DNA of 64,000 nt from Alitta virens (taxonomy: Eukaryota; Annelida; Polychaeta; Phyllodocida; Nereididae), in NCBI GenBank assembly GCA_932294295.1, contig OW028574.1, positions 29,830,145 to 29,894,144 of the forward strand, written 5' to 3'. The translations under genes were made by a program, and so were the position numbers. Numbering within the stretch: position 1 is the stretch's first letter; the number at the start of each line of letters is the position of its first letter. The notes under the pieces were generated by a model. It saw nothing but the letters and a program-made list of their open reading frames with translations. It was not told the DNA's origin and ran no database searches. Positions 11,035 to 20,528 of the stretch are shown one piece after another.

Positions 11035-11187
11035 TTTTGTTTCCCCTGTATGGTAGGGGACACACCCTCCTGTAAAGCTGGAGCAGCTTGTGCAATGCGC
11101 ACTGTCCTGTTTTAGCCACTGGGGATAGAGGACTTCACCCCAAGTGTTTCCACCCTCGCCGCGTGGAGGCAAAGGACCTTCGAGGGC
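11035..11187 (-). promoter_or_regulatory. 5' UTR of LINE-alpha copy A
   Basis: The 153-nt leader is like that of copy L. It is open in the ORF1 frame with no stop but has no upstream ATG in that frame (only a TTG at 11172), so ORF1 most likely starts at 11034. Confidence 0.55.
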
Positions 11188-11201
11188 TCACCACCAGCAT
11201 A
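11188..11201. repeat. Target-site duplication of alpha copy A (right)
   Basis: TCACCACCAGCATA, identical to 2704-2717. Confidence 0.9.
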
Positions 11202-11730
11202 TAGAAATTTGTGTGATTCATAGTGGCATCTGATGATGATAAATCTTCTTTGATATTCTACTGGATTGGTTTCTGCTTTCTGTAGCATATCCAAAGCCGT
11301 ATTAACTGTGGGAGTTTTGGGTTGTTCCAGAGTGGTATAGGTGGTGTTTCTGTCTCTTCTATGATAGTGGTATCTATTCCAACTGCATGGATGTAAAATT
11401 TCATTCGCAGTCCTAATGGTTGAATGGCATGTCAAGCTTCATAAAGATGACTATACATGGGGTGAAATACAGAATTGTATGCTTGATTTTTTGGACAGGC
11501 TGCTTATTTCACCAAGTACTGTAATGATAGTTTGAGGCGTTGAAGCACCAGTGAATGTTCTTTCGTCAATACATATATACTTTCTATTGGTGAGGTGTGT
11601 GTGTGTGTGTGTGCGATTAGGGCTTTACATCCTGTATTTCTGCACCAGTTGGGCTAATTAGGACAGGCAGAGACCATGGCAATGAGACGAAGGAGGAAAC
11701 AGCCATCCAACTTAGTTAGGCTTGACCAGG

Positions 11731-11912
11731 TGGTGGTGGTGGTGGTGGAATAGGGCTTTACGTCCTGTATTTCTGCACCTGATGGGCTAATTAGGACAGG
11801 TAGGGACCATGGCAATGAGACGAAGTATGAAACAGCCATTCAACATAGAATTGAACCCGGGACCCAGTGGTTGGAAGCCCAGCGCGCTACCACTGAGCTA
11901 AGCCCCCACCCC
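11731..11912 (-). mobile_element. SINE S2, nested in S1
   Basis: Nearly complete copy (182 bp) with a (CCA)n-type tail, flanked by AGGCTTGACCAGG at 11718-11730 and 11913-11925. Same family and orientation as S1. Confidence 0.85.
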
Positions 11913-11925
11913 AGGCTTGACCAGG

Positions 11926-12013
11926 GTGGGTGGGTGGGTGATTAGGGCTTTACGTCCTGTATTTCTGCACCTGCTGGGCTAATTAGGACAGGTAGAGACC
12001 ATGGCAATTAGTG
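11926..12013 (-). mobile_element. SINE S3, 5'-truncated, at the same target as S2
   Basis: An 88-bp 3' part with an (ACCC)n tail, flanked by GGCTTGACCAGG at 11914-11925 and 12014-12025. It uses the same target word as S2. Confidence 0.8.
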
Positions 12014-12966
12014 GGCTTGACCAGGAATCGAACCCGGGACCCAGCGGTTGGAAGCCCAGAGCGCTACCTCTGAGCTAGGCCCCCGCCCTACCTCTATTGG
12101 TGAGGTACGGAATGCTGCTTAACTTTATCTGAGGCCTTGATTGTGCACAGTATTGAGGCACCTTAAGTATGATGGCCTTGCTGAGCCATATACGACACTT
12201 TCGTAGTCTAGGCGAGATCGTGTAATTGCTCAGTAAAGTCTTAGAAGTACAGTGGTATCTCAACCCCAGTTAACTTTACTCACTACTTTTAGGAGATTAA
12301 GTGACTTCAGACATTTCACTTTCAGTGATGTTATGTGTGGGATAAATGATAGCTTCGAGTCTAGGATAACTCCAAGAAACTTATTCTGATCGACAACTTT
12401 AATCTTACATTTGTCGATCATAAGAGTCGGTTCAGGGTGATAAGTTCGAAGATGGCAGAAATGCATACAAACAGTCTTCGATTTAGAAAATTTTAATCCA
12501 TTTTCTTGTGACCATTTATGTAATTTGTTTAAGTTCAATTGCAGTTGCCGTTCTATAGTAGACATTTGTTTGGATCTGAAAGCTATAAGAAAGTCATCTA
12601 CAGAGAGCACATAATGTTTTCACGTATAGACTTTACAATGCTGTTCATCTTTATGTTAAAACATGTGGGTGACAAAATACTACCCTGTGGGACTCCCATT
12701 TCTTGTGGGTGGCTGTTAGACATTGTTGATCCTATTCGTACCTTGAACCAGCGGTCTTTTAGAAAAGAACTGATGAAGTTTGGTAGCCTTCCCCTGAGGC
12801 CAAAATCATAAAGGTCTTTCATTATTCCAAATTTCCATGTGGTATCATAAGCTTTTTCTAGATCAAAAAATATTGGAAACGAAAAGCATCTCTGATATAG
12901 GTTTCTAATTGGACCAAATGATCCATAGTGCTCCGTTGGTGTCTAAAACCACACAAACCAATAGGT

Positions 12967-13060
12967 GTGTGTGTGTGTGTGTGTGTGATCAGGGCTTTAC
13001 GTCCTGTATTTCTGCACCTGATGGGCTAATTAGGACAGGCAGAGACCATGGCAATCAAGG
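12967..13060 (-). mobile_element. SINE S4, 5'-truncated
   Basis: A SINE 3' part with a (CA)n tail, flanked by CAATAGGT at 12959-12966 and 13061-13068. The beta ORF2 sequence on the two sides is not contiguous compared with alpha, so a target deletion accompanied or followed insertion. Confidence 0.7.
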
Positions 13061-13304
13061 CAATAGGTCTATAGTTATTTGGATCACTATGATCCTTGTT
13101 TGGTTTAGGAATTGGAATAATTTTCGCCATTTTCCAAGTGGGTGGGAATATTCCATAGTCCCAAATTTTATTGAAGAGGTGAAGTAGGACTTCAAGGCAT
13201 GCCTTAAGCCCCGTTCCCACATAGCCGAGTTTGTCGTAGTCAACTCGTAGTATTACGTAACGGCCAAAATTCGAGGAGTTGGCGACGAATTCTGGCAGAA
13301 AAAG

Positions 13305-13404
13305 TGACTCGGCGGGTTACTCGGCGGGTTACTCGGCGGGTTACGCGGCGGGTTACTCGGCGGGTTCGGCGGGTGACTAGGCGGGTGACTAGGCGGGTGA
13401 CTCG
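13305..13404. repeat. Subterminal 12-bp minisatellite (ACTCGGCGGGTT) in the DNA transposon
   Basis: About seven imperfect copies near the left inverted repeat. The matching array at about 36868-36980 has a different copy number, accounting for the 12-bp difference between the two transposon copies. Confidence 0.85.
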
Positions 13405-13479
13405 CCGAGTTGTAGGAGTGACTCGCCGGGTGAAGCAAGGTAGCTACGACAGCCCCGAGTCACCCGTCGAATGATAGGC

Positions 13480-14538
13480 CGACGCCAGCCTACCTGCATT
13501 CTCAGATGCATATCTCGCTTAATATTTGGTCTATTTTCGATCCGAAAATACCTATGGAGTCACTGAATTATACTACAAAACAATCTTTATTTGACGAAAA
13601 TCGGACTAATATTAAGGGAGCAGTAGCTTTTTAAAGAAGCGCTCAGCTTTCTGCATTAATACAGTCCGGGCGCGGACGCTTCAGGGAGCACCAGTATAAG
13701 TAAATTAAAGATAGCAAATAAAATCAAGACAATGTCATATTACTGTGTCATCTTTGAACAAACCATGAAATGACAGGTCAAATAACCCCAATTTAGGCAA
13801 TTAGGCAATTGACACATGTATTGAATTTGCTGTATTCTCTACACCCATTCTTTGTATCATTCAAAATGCTAATAGCAATTACTGTGTCATCTTTGAACAA
13901 ACCATGAAATGATAGGTCAAATAACCCCAATTTAGGCAATTAGGCAATTGACACATGTATTGAATTTGCTGTATTCTCTACACCCATTCTTTGTATCATT
14001 CAAAATGCTAATAGCAATTGACATAACAGTCATGGCAGTTGGCAGAATGAGTAGAAATGAATTGCAATAAAGCTCATCCAAACAATGTATATAAAATGGT
14101 CAAAAATATTGACTACACCATTCAAGTCAGGGCCATACACAGAGCACCTTGCCGCCGCCAGACTACCTGCCTTCTCAGACGAATATCTCGCTTAATATTT
14201 GGTCTATTTTCAATCTGAAAATCTGTGTGGAATAAGTATGAACTCGACTATAATTCAATATTTATTTGACGAAAATCGGACTAATATTAGGGGAGCAGCA
14301 GCCTTTTAAAGTAGCGCTCAGCCTTACCTGCATCGATACAGTCCGGGCGCGGACGTCTGAGAGAGCACCACTGTTTGCCTCCGCCAACCTAGCTACATTC
14401 TCAGACGAATATCTCGCTTAATATTTGGTCTATTTTCAATCCGAAAATACCTATGGAGTCACTATGAATTATACTACAAAACAATCTTTATTTGACGAAA
14501 ATCGAACTAATATTAGAGGAGCAGCGGCCTTTTAAATT
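13480..14538. repeat. Internal direct repeats of the DNA transposon
   Basis: A unit containing ATATCTCGCTTAATATTTGG and TTTATTTGACGAAAATCG occurs three times (about 13480-13695, 14151-14372, 14378-14538). Between the first two, a 139-bp unit is tandemly duplicated (13741-13879 and 13880-14019). None of it encodes a recognisable protein. Confidence 0.8.
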
Positions 14539-15004
14539 ATATACGACCCCCTACGCTGATGATGCATGTACTAAAGGTAGAACTCTGCGAGTTACTCCTA
14601 CAACTCGGTGAGTTACTCCTACAACTCGCCGTGCTACTCCTCGCACTACTGAACATTCCACCGAGTGTAATACGAGTGAAATTAGCGCCGAGTAACTCGC
14701 CGAGTTCGAGGAGTAACTCGGCGAGTTAGAGGAGTTACTCGCCGAGTGACTCCTGGTACTCGGCGAGTCATGGCCGAGTTTTTGAACTCCTGGAAAATCC
14801 GCCGAGTGTGCCGTGCAGCGCGGCATACTCGGCTATCGGCTCCAAATCTCAGGAGCTGGCTACGAGTCCCAGGAGTTACTCGTCGAGTATCTCCCGAGTG
14901 CGAGGAGTAGTCGCAGAGTTTAGTACGGATTGGGACCGAGAAGCGTGTTACGTAATACTACGAGTTGACTACGAGAAACTCGGCTATGTGGAAACAAGGC
15001 TTTA

Positions 15005-16462
15005 GGAAGATGTTTTAAGAGTTGGTAATGGACTTCATCTGGTCCTGTGGCTGAGTCAGTTGCCTTTTGCAGGGCTTTCTGAAGTTCTTCAAGAGTAAGT
15101 GGGGTATTGTACTCCTCGAAGTCCTTTGATTGGATGTTATAGGTCAGTTGTACTGCTCGGACTTTGAATCTTTCAAATTCTGGTGTAAAGTTTTCAGATG
15201 AAGAATTAAATGAGAACTGTTGTCCTAGTTTGTTGGCTATTTGTTCTGGTGTGGTGAGGATTTCGTCCTGAACTTTAAGATGTTGGATATGAGATGATAG
15301 GTCTTTACCATTTATTTTTCTTACCATTTGAATTAAATGAGAACTGTTGTCCTAGTTTGTTGGCTATTTGTTCTGGTGTGGTGAGGATTTCGTCCTGAAC
15401 TTTAAGATGTTGGATATGAGATGATAGGTCTTTACCATTTATTTTTCTTACCATTTGCCCTACTTTGGAACTAGGGCTACGAGTATTAAGTTTTGAGACA
15501 TAATTTCTCCATGTGGTTCTTTTCTTTTGTCTGACAAGTCGTCTATAGCCTTTGCTCGCAGGATTTTAAAGTTGTTTATATTAGGAATTGTTGGGTGCGT
15601 TTTGAATTTTCTAAGGGCTTTTTTCCGCTCTTTAATGGCCCCTTACACTTCCTTATCGTACCAATGTCTAGGGCTATGTTGGTGATTTGTTTTAGTTCTT
15701 GGTATTGTTTTATTTGATAATGACATAAGATCATTTGTAAATGTTTCCATTGGCATGTCGGAGTTCTCATATCTAGTTAATGTTATGGTTTCCAGGCACA
15801 GGTCAGGGAAAGTGTTCCAGTCTGCTTTGAGTAGTTTCCATTTTGACTGGTAAAATTGAGGTGGATTCCCAGAATACTTTAAAATTATGGTCACTGCCAT
15901 GCGTATCTTCCAAAACTGACCAATTGTAGTCTAAGAACAATGTTGGATCGCTTATGCTAAGTATCAATTGATGTGAATGTTCTATGTCCTGGGTGAAGAT
16001 AAGTATAAGAGCCATCGTTGAATAAACATAGGTCATTAGTAGTAGTAAATTTTTCTATTAATTTCCCTCTCCTGTTAGTATGTGTACATGGTGGGGGTAG
16101 TTGATTATAAAGGTCATTCAAATCATGACTTGTTAGGTGAAGCCTTGGTGGTAAATATAGGGAACATATTGTAAATGTTTTGTGTAAAGTTAGGCGGACT
16201 GCTGTCGCTTGAAGGTTAGTGTTTAAGTTAACTTTCGTATGGATTATTCCACGTTTGATTAAATGGTTGTTCCAGCACTTGCTCTTTCATGGACAATATT
16301 TCCGTAAGTATGATACATATGGCAGTTTTTTAATCTGTCTGTAGGTATCAGATAGGTTTCTTGTAGACAAAAGACACTTGCATTTAAGTCTAAGGCCATT
16401 ATTCCTATTTCATCAAAATTGGCTCTGAAACCTCGACAATTCCACTGAATGATATTGTCCAT
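15005..16462 (-). pseudogene. LINE-beta copy 1 ORF2, endonuclease to early RT region
   Basis: It starts at MDNIIQWNCRGF (16462). LQETYL is intact, then the frame breaks after ERASAG. LEDTHGSDHN (near 15905) marks the last endonuclease motif. SATGPDEVHYQLLKHLPK ends at the DNA transposon. Frameshifts and a 127-bp tandem duplication make it nonfunctional. Confidence 0.7.
15203..15456. repeat. 127-bp tandem duplication inside beta ORF2
   Basis: 15203-15329 is repeated at 15330-15456, both starting GAATTAAATGAGAACTG. The period is not a multiple of three, so it breaks the frame. It is also present at 38780-39033, so it predates the large duplication. Confidence 0.9.
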
Positions 16463-16973
16463 GTAATTGATTTATTTTTATTTTAGAAGGAATTGCAAGT
16501 GTATCATGTCATCTATTTAAGTTAAAATTCCGATTGAGTCTTCTACTAAGCGGTTTCCTGCTCAGTGGGATTGTGATTCAAATTTTTTCACCTTTGGTGG
16601 GCAGTTAGATACTGGTTTACCAGTCTCCATGGACTGGTCCATTGCATCTGGGTCTAGCTCACTATTTAGAGTGATATCGATCCTTTGAGACAAAGGATCC
16701 AATGAAGGCATTGCGCCTTGGATGGTTGATTTCTTTTGGATAAATTCATTTAGTATGTCGAAGTGATCATTTGAAGGCGATCCTTGGACTTCTGATGAGG
16801 GATGTTGCGTTTTTGAATTCTTGAAATTTGGATATAGGTTAATTCTTTGGCGAGGTGAAGATCTAGGTTTTAGTGATATTGATGTAACTGCTGCATACGT
16901 GACTGTTCCTTTTGTTTGTTCAGCTATCCTGAGGGCTTTGAGGGAAGCCGATGTTTTGTGTCGTTTTTAGGGT

Positions 16974-17163
16974 GGGTGGGGTGGGTGATTAGGGTTTTAC
17001 GTCCTGTATTTCTGCACCAGTTGGGCTAATTAGGACAGGCAGAGACCATGGCAATGAGACGAAGGATGAAACAGCCATCCAACTTAGGCTCGACCGGGAA
17101 TCGAACCCGGGACCCAGCGGTTGGAAGCCCAGAGCGCTACCTCTGAGCTAGGCCCCTGCCCCC
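16974..17163 (-). mobile_element. SINE S5, complete, absent from the duplicate locus
   Basis: A 190-bp full copy with GTCGTTTTTAGGGT at 16960-16973 and 17164-17177 (14-bp TSD). The corresponding place in the second copy (about 40546) has a single GTCGTTTTTAGGGT and no SINE, a perfect empty site. Confidence 0.92.
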
Positions 17164-17183
17164 GTCGTTTTTAGGGTAGGTAG

Positions 17184-17370
17184 TGTTATTGTTTAACGCC
17201 TCATCAGCACCTCAGTGGGCTATGTAGAGGCTCTCTAGGGTAAGATTGATTATCTATAGTTGGTAGTAGAAATCAGAAGCATGTAAAAAATCAATAAGTG
17301 TCTGCGTTGGATAGCTGGAGCAGCTTGTGCAATGCGCACTGTCCTGTTTTAGCCACAGGGGATAGAGGGC
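17184..17370 (-). mobile_element. Internally deleted LINE-alpha (mini-LINE), copy 1, with 54-bp deletion
   Basis: The LINE 3' end (3' UTR plus the last codons, ending FYYQL) is joined directly to the LINE 5' UTR, with almost all of ORF1 and ORF2 absent. In the second copy (40557-40797) the 5' UTR is complete. Here 54 bp are missing between two GAGG words, consistent with a microhomology deletion. Inserted in beta ORF1. Confidence 0.8.
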
Positions 17371-18349
17371 TTCCTTTTCAAGGATCCACTTGGGACATTT
17401 GTGGTCAAATGCTGCATGTTTTTGGTCACAGTTCACACATCTAGGTGTTAGTTGACATGAGTCTCTCTAGTGTGGATGAGATCGGAAGATGCACAGTTTG
17501 CACATCTTTCCTGACTTGAACAGTTATGATTAATGTGACCATATTCTTGGCATCGAAAGCATCTTTGTGGGTTGGGTACATATGGGCGAACTTTGCACCA
17601 TTCAAATCCAACTGGGATTTTGTCAGGCAAATAATTACCATGGAATGTCAAAATAAAAAAAAATTCCGAAAGGTTCACGTCTTAATTTTATTCGTCGAAT
17701 ATTCACCAGTTCCCTATCTGACATCTAATCCCTAAATTCTGCATCTGAGCACAGATGACTTTCGTGTGAAAGCACTGTTTCCCTACAGGTATTCAGGGTT
17801 CTGTGAGGCTCAACTTTGACAGGAGCTCCTGCAAATGTTTTCAGTCGTAACAGTGTTTCTGTTTGGTTTCTGGTGTTGGTCTGGACCAACAGAGATCCAG
17901 ATCTCAGATGGCTATTCTCCATCTGTCCCACCAACTTTTCAAGCGTTATACAGATGGTAATTGCAGATAACTTTGTAACTTCTCATCTGTTTCATTGATT
18001 ATGAGAAACTTGGGCTATGATTTGGATCTGTATGTTTCATCAGACCCATTCGATGTTGTGTGAGAGTGTTTAGCATCTTGATTTGTTCCTGTAGCCAATA
18101 TTCAACCTCAGCCTGGTTTCCCCCGGAGGGACGCACACCTTGGTAACCCGGGTGACATACGTGCCGGTCTGTTTCATGTGAATGAGACATTTTCATTTGT
18201 GTTTCCCCTGTAAGGTAGGGGACACACCCTCCAATAAAGCAGGAGTTACTTGTGCAGTGTGCACTGCCCTATGTTGGCCACTGGGGAAACATGTTTTCAC
18301 CCCGAGTGTTTCCACTATCGCCGCGTGGAGGCCCAGGACCTTCGAGGGC

Positions 18350-18594
18350 GAATATCTAATGGTTGAAAATTCGCCAGGGGGGTGTGGGTGGATGATTAGG
18401 GCTTTACGTCCAGTATTTATGCACCAGTTGGGCTAATTAGGACAGGCAGAGACCATGGCAATGAGATGACACCAGGGGGGCAAGGGAGAAGGGGTTGGTG
18501 CCTGTAGGAAATGGTCACCAAAGGCCCTCAATGCCCCACCAGTCATCTCGCTGCCCCCCTTCACCAAATATCAAATGAATATGTAATGGTTGAG
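18350..18594. repeat. Minisatellite remnant on the right side of beta copy 1
   Basis: Units related to 1514-1837 (GAATATC...GGTTGAAAATTCGCC, then AAGGGAGAAGGGGTTGGTGCC and CCCCCTTCACC), split by SINE S6. They continue the array into which beta inserted. Confidence 0.75.
18383..18471 (-). mobile_element. SINE S6, 5'-truncated
   Basis: Flanked by CCAGGGGGG at 18374-18382 and 18472-18480. An 89-bp 3' part of the tRNA-derived SINE. Confidence 0.75.
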
Positions 18595-18845
18595 TGTGTA
18601 TGTTATTGTTTAACACCTCATCAGCACCTGAGTGGGCTATGTGGGTAGGTGGGTGGGTAATTAGGGCTTTACGTCCTGTATTTCTGCACCAATTGGGCTA
18701 ATTAGGACAGGCAGAGACCATGGCAATGAGACGAAGGATGAAACAGCCATCCAACTTAGGCTCGACCGGGAATCGAACCCGGGACCCAGCGGTTGAGTGG
18801 GCTATGTAGAGGCTCTTTAGGTTAAGATTAATTATCTATATTTGG
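18595..18845 (-). mobile_element. LINE 3'-end fragment (gamma), 5'-truncated, split by SINE S7
   Basis: A (TG)n tail followed by the LINE 3' UTR, ending at TATATTTGG just past the ORF2 stop position. Roughly 100 bp of LINE remain, so it is a very short 5'-truncated insertion. The next LINE tail starts directly after it. Confidence 0.7.
18643..18794 (-). mobile_element. SINE S7
   Basis: Flanked by GAGTGGGCTATGT at 18630-18642 and 18795-18807 (13-bp TSD in the LINE 3' UTR). The 5' end is truncated within the tRNA-like head. Confidence 0.85.
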
Positions 18846-20125
18846 TGTGTGTGTGTCTGTGTTATTGTTTAACGCCTCATCAGCACCTGAGTGGGCTATG
18901 TAGAGGCTCTCTAGGTTAAGATTGATTGTCTATATTTGGTAGTAGAAACCAGATGCATGTAAAAAATCAAAAACTGTCTGCGTTGGATATCTGGTAAAGA
19001 GATGTTGTAAGGTAGTAGCTCGAAACAAAGGTCTTCTAATGCATTGTAATTGGATGCAATCTAATAAAATATGTTTGATTGTAAGGGGGCGTGTGTGTGT
19101 GTGTTTGATTAGGGCTTTACATCCTGTATTTCTGCACCTGATGGGCTAATTAGGACAGGCAGAGACCATGGCAATGAGACGAAGGATGATTGTAAGGGGG
19201 GCACTGACAACTCTGGCATACCGGTGCCGGTTCATTGACTAAAAGGTGTAAATGTGTAAGTCTTGAATGTCTTATGAGGCATCTGTGATAGATTCCTTGA
19301 TCTTTGCGAGTATTGAACCTACTAGGTATTTTATTTTGAATGCAAGGTAAGATTGAATGCAACTTGTTGTAATTACATTCATTACATTGTCTTTGCCAGC
19401 AAGACATGATAAAAGATTTATAGTCATTTTAAAATCAGTGTATGGGATAGTAAAATCAGTTATCTCTTTGTAAGAGCCCTTTTTGCTGCCAGGTCTGCTT
19501 TTTCATTCCCTTCAATGCCAACGTTTCCAGGAATCCAGCAGAATACAAGGTCTTTGTATTCGTGAAGATGGAAATACTTAATAAGAACATCTAAGATCCC
19601 AGGGTTATCAAGTTGTTTATTTTGGATTGCTTGAAGAGCAGATTTGGAATCAGAACAGATAACAATGATTTGATTCCCGAGTCCTCGATGTTCTTTAAGG
19701 CAAGGTAAATAGCTGTTAATTCTGCAGTGTATATTGAGCAGTGGTCTGGAATATGACATTCAGCTATAACGGTTTTATAAGAGGTGACTGCACAGCCTAC
19801 TCGTCTTTCCATTTTTGAGCCATCTGTGTATAGAAATTTGTATGATTCGTATTTAAACCTTATAGTATAAAATAGGTTTTGATAGTCTACAGGATTAGTT
19901 TCGCTTTTCTTAAGTTCAGCCAAGTCCAGTATAACTCTGGGGACTGGGAGAATCCATGGCGGAGTTGGTGGTACTTCCGTCTCGGTAATAATTGTAGTAT
20001 CAATTTTTGCAGCCTCAAGATAGAATTTCATCCGTAATCCCAGTGGTCGAATGGCTTTTGAACGGGATTCATAATGATGCATGTACTTTTGATGAAATAT
20101 TACATCATAAGTTGGATTTGTTGGA
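18846..20125 (-). mobile_element. LINE-alpha 3' fragment (delta)
   Basis: The 3' UTR, C-terminal finger, RNase H and connection region of ORF2 down to about residue 870 (TPTNPTYD), where SINE S9 begins. Frame breaks at 19195, 19480 and 19675 (EDSGIKSLL) mark it as a pseudogene. It carries variants (RSKAIRP, IITETEVPPTPPW) shared with the LINE parts of the following tandem units, which matters for how those units formed. Confidence 0.75.
19091..19187 (-). mobile_element. SINE S8, 5'-truncated
   Basis: Flanked by GATTGTAAGGGGGC at 19077-19090 and a near-identical word at 19188-19202. It inserted in the finger region of delta. Confidence 0.8.
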
Positions 20126-20287
20126 TGGGTGGGTGATTAGGGCTTTACGTCCTGTATTTCTGCACCAATTGGGCTAATTAGGACAGGCAGAGACCATGGC
20201 AATGAGACGAAAGAGGAAACAGCCATCCAACTTAGGCTCGACCGGGAATCGAACCCGGGACCCAGCGGTTGGAAGCCCAGAGCGCTA
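20126..20287 (-). mobile_element. SINE S9 between delta and host-like sequence
   Basis: A SINE with a (ACCC)n tail, truncated near box A (GAGCGCTAG). I found no clear TSD. It marks the left limit of the repeated unit; equivalents start at 24194, 27548 and about 43554. Confidence 0.75.
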
Positions 20288-20367
20288 GCAGCTGAGTTGG
20301 TAGCCGCGGAAGATTATTTACTTGACACTCAAAAGAGACAGCATATTAGAAGAATTGACAACACCCA
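20288..20367 (+). CDS. Host gene 1, exon-like segment (unit 1), unrecognised
   Basis: An open plus-strand stretch encoding AAELVAAEDYLLDTQKRQ-type sequence (first residues differ between units) and ending at ACACCCA followed by GTGAGT, a strong donor-like site. SINE S9 cuts its left side. The amino-acid pattern looks like a helical host protein, but I do not recognise the family. It recurs in all four units. The exon call rests only on the open frame and splice-like site. Confidence 0.35.
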
Positions 20368-20528
20368 GTGAGTCTCGATGGACTTACCCGGCAGGCGATA
20401 GAAATCATCTATAGTTCATTTTTTGTTGTACGTGTTCGACAGTTGAAAGATTATCTAACCAGTGAAAGTACAAGTGGACAGGTACAAAATATTGCGTAGT
20501 TATGTTATATTGCTCACAAGCGAAATGA

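Larger units (their letters stand above)
2718..11187 (-). mobile_element. LINE-alpha copy A, full-length, with two extra 3' segments
   Basis: The insert is bounded by a perfect 14-bp TSD. It is 8470 bp, which equals one 5420-bp element plus two extra 1525-bp units at the 3' side. The 3' tail is (CA)n and the 5' end is the standard ...CGAGGGC junction. It lies in the RNase H region of beta ORF2. Its sequence is close to copy B, so they derive from one duplication event. ORF2 is open, but the RT carries PQS in place of PQG, and ORF1 is frameshifted at a poly-G tract, so this copy is unlikely to be active. Confidence 0.85.
11597..12092 (-). mobile_element. SINE S1, tRNA-derived, itself split by SINEs S2 and S3
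   Basis: S1 occupies 11597-11730 and 12026-12092. It is flanked by TCTATTGGTGAGGT at 11583-11596 and 12093-12106 (14-bp TSD) inside beta ORF2. On the minus strand it opens with a tRNA-like head (box A TAGCTCAGAGG, box B GGTTCGATTCC) and ends ACGTAAAGCCCTAATC followed by an (AC)n tail. Confidence 0.85.
11202..13206 (-). pseudogene. LINE-beta copy 1 ORF2, RT to RNase H region, interrupted by SINEs
   Basis: Pieces in order along the minus strand: KIIPIPKPNKDHSDPNNYRPIAL (13076-13190), FGLRGRLPNFISSFLKDRWFKV and GVPQGSILSPT (12598-12822), SVDDFLIAF (12570-12610, with SVDD in place of YVDD), the thumb down to 12107, then connection and RNase H start (FLYAGG) near 11202. About 35 codons between FRHQRS and RPIAL are missing around SINE S4. 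Several frame breaks are present. The parent ORF continues upstream beyond the DNA transposon at 15005. Confidence 0.7.
13207..15001. mobile_element. Non-autonomous DNA transposon with long terminal inverted repeats, PIF/Harbinger-like
   Basis: A 1795-bp insert in beta ORF2 with no transposase frame. The left end AGCCCCGTTCCCACATAGCC and the right end (reverse complement AGCCTTGTTTCCACATAGCC) start inverted repeats of about 55 bp that reach ATTACGTAAC. TTA at 13204-13206 and 15002-15004 is a 3-bp target duplication, and removing the element plus one TTA rejoins ORF2 codons in frame (LPK/ACLEVLL). A 3-bp T-W-A TSD is typical of PIF/Harbinger; the superfamily is an inference because the ends lack a diagnostic motif. 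The interior holds subterminal CTCGGCGGGTTA-type repeats on the left, CGAGTTACTCC-type repeats on the right, and direct repeats between. Confidence 0.8.
16530..18196 (-). pseudogene. LINE-beta copy 1 ORF1, gag-like
   Basis: It starts at MKMSHSHETDR (18196). Recognisable blocks are FAGAPVKVEPHRTLNTC, KVRPYVPNPQRCFRCQEYGH and a second knuckle CANCASSDLIHTRE. The third is interrupted by a mini-LINE at 17184-17370, and SINE S5 lies further downstream. A frame break lies at an A-run near 17655. The downstream limit is approximate. Confidence 0.65.
1838..18349 (-). mobile_element. LINE-beta copy 1, full-length but decayed, with many nested insertions
   Basis: A second I-like LINE family, clearly related to alpha but diverged. 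The (TG)n on the plus strand at 1838 is the 3' (CA)n tail and CGAGGGC at 18349 is the 5' end. ORF2 begins at 16462 (MDNIIQWNCRGF) and ORF1 at 18196. Removing copy A (2718-11187 plus one TSD), the SINEs, the 1.8-kb DNA transposon and a mini-LINE leaves one collinear ORF1-ORF2 element. The coding regions carry frameshifts and stops, so it is a fossil. It shares the terminal 3' sequence (TGATGAGGCGTTAAACAATA on the minus strand) with alpha. Confidence 0.75.

Noticed and set aside
13204..15010. hAT-type 8-bp TSD for the DNA transposon
   Set aside because: GCCTTAAG and GGCTTTAG match at only 6 of 8, while TTA matches exactly and restores the interrupted reading frame.
16970..17000. TTAGGG-like telomeric repeat
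   Set aside because: The TTAGGG words are the SINE 3' end GATTAGGGC and G-rich tails, not a telomere array.
17105..17160. A tRNA gene in the SINE heads
   Set aside because: Box A and B are good, but the anticodon stem is mismatched and the sequence continues into the SINE body; it is a tRNA-derived SINE head repeated throughout.
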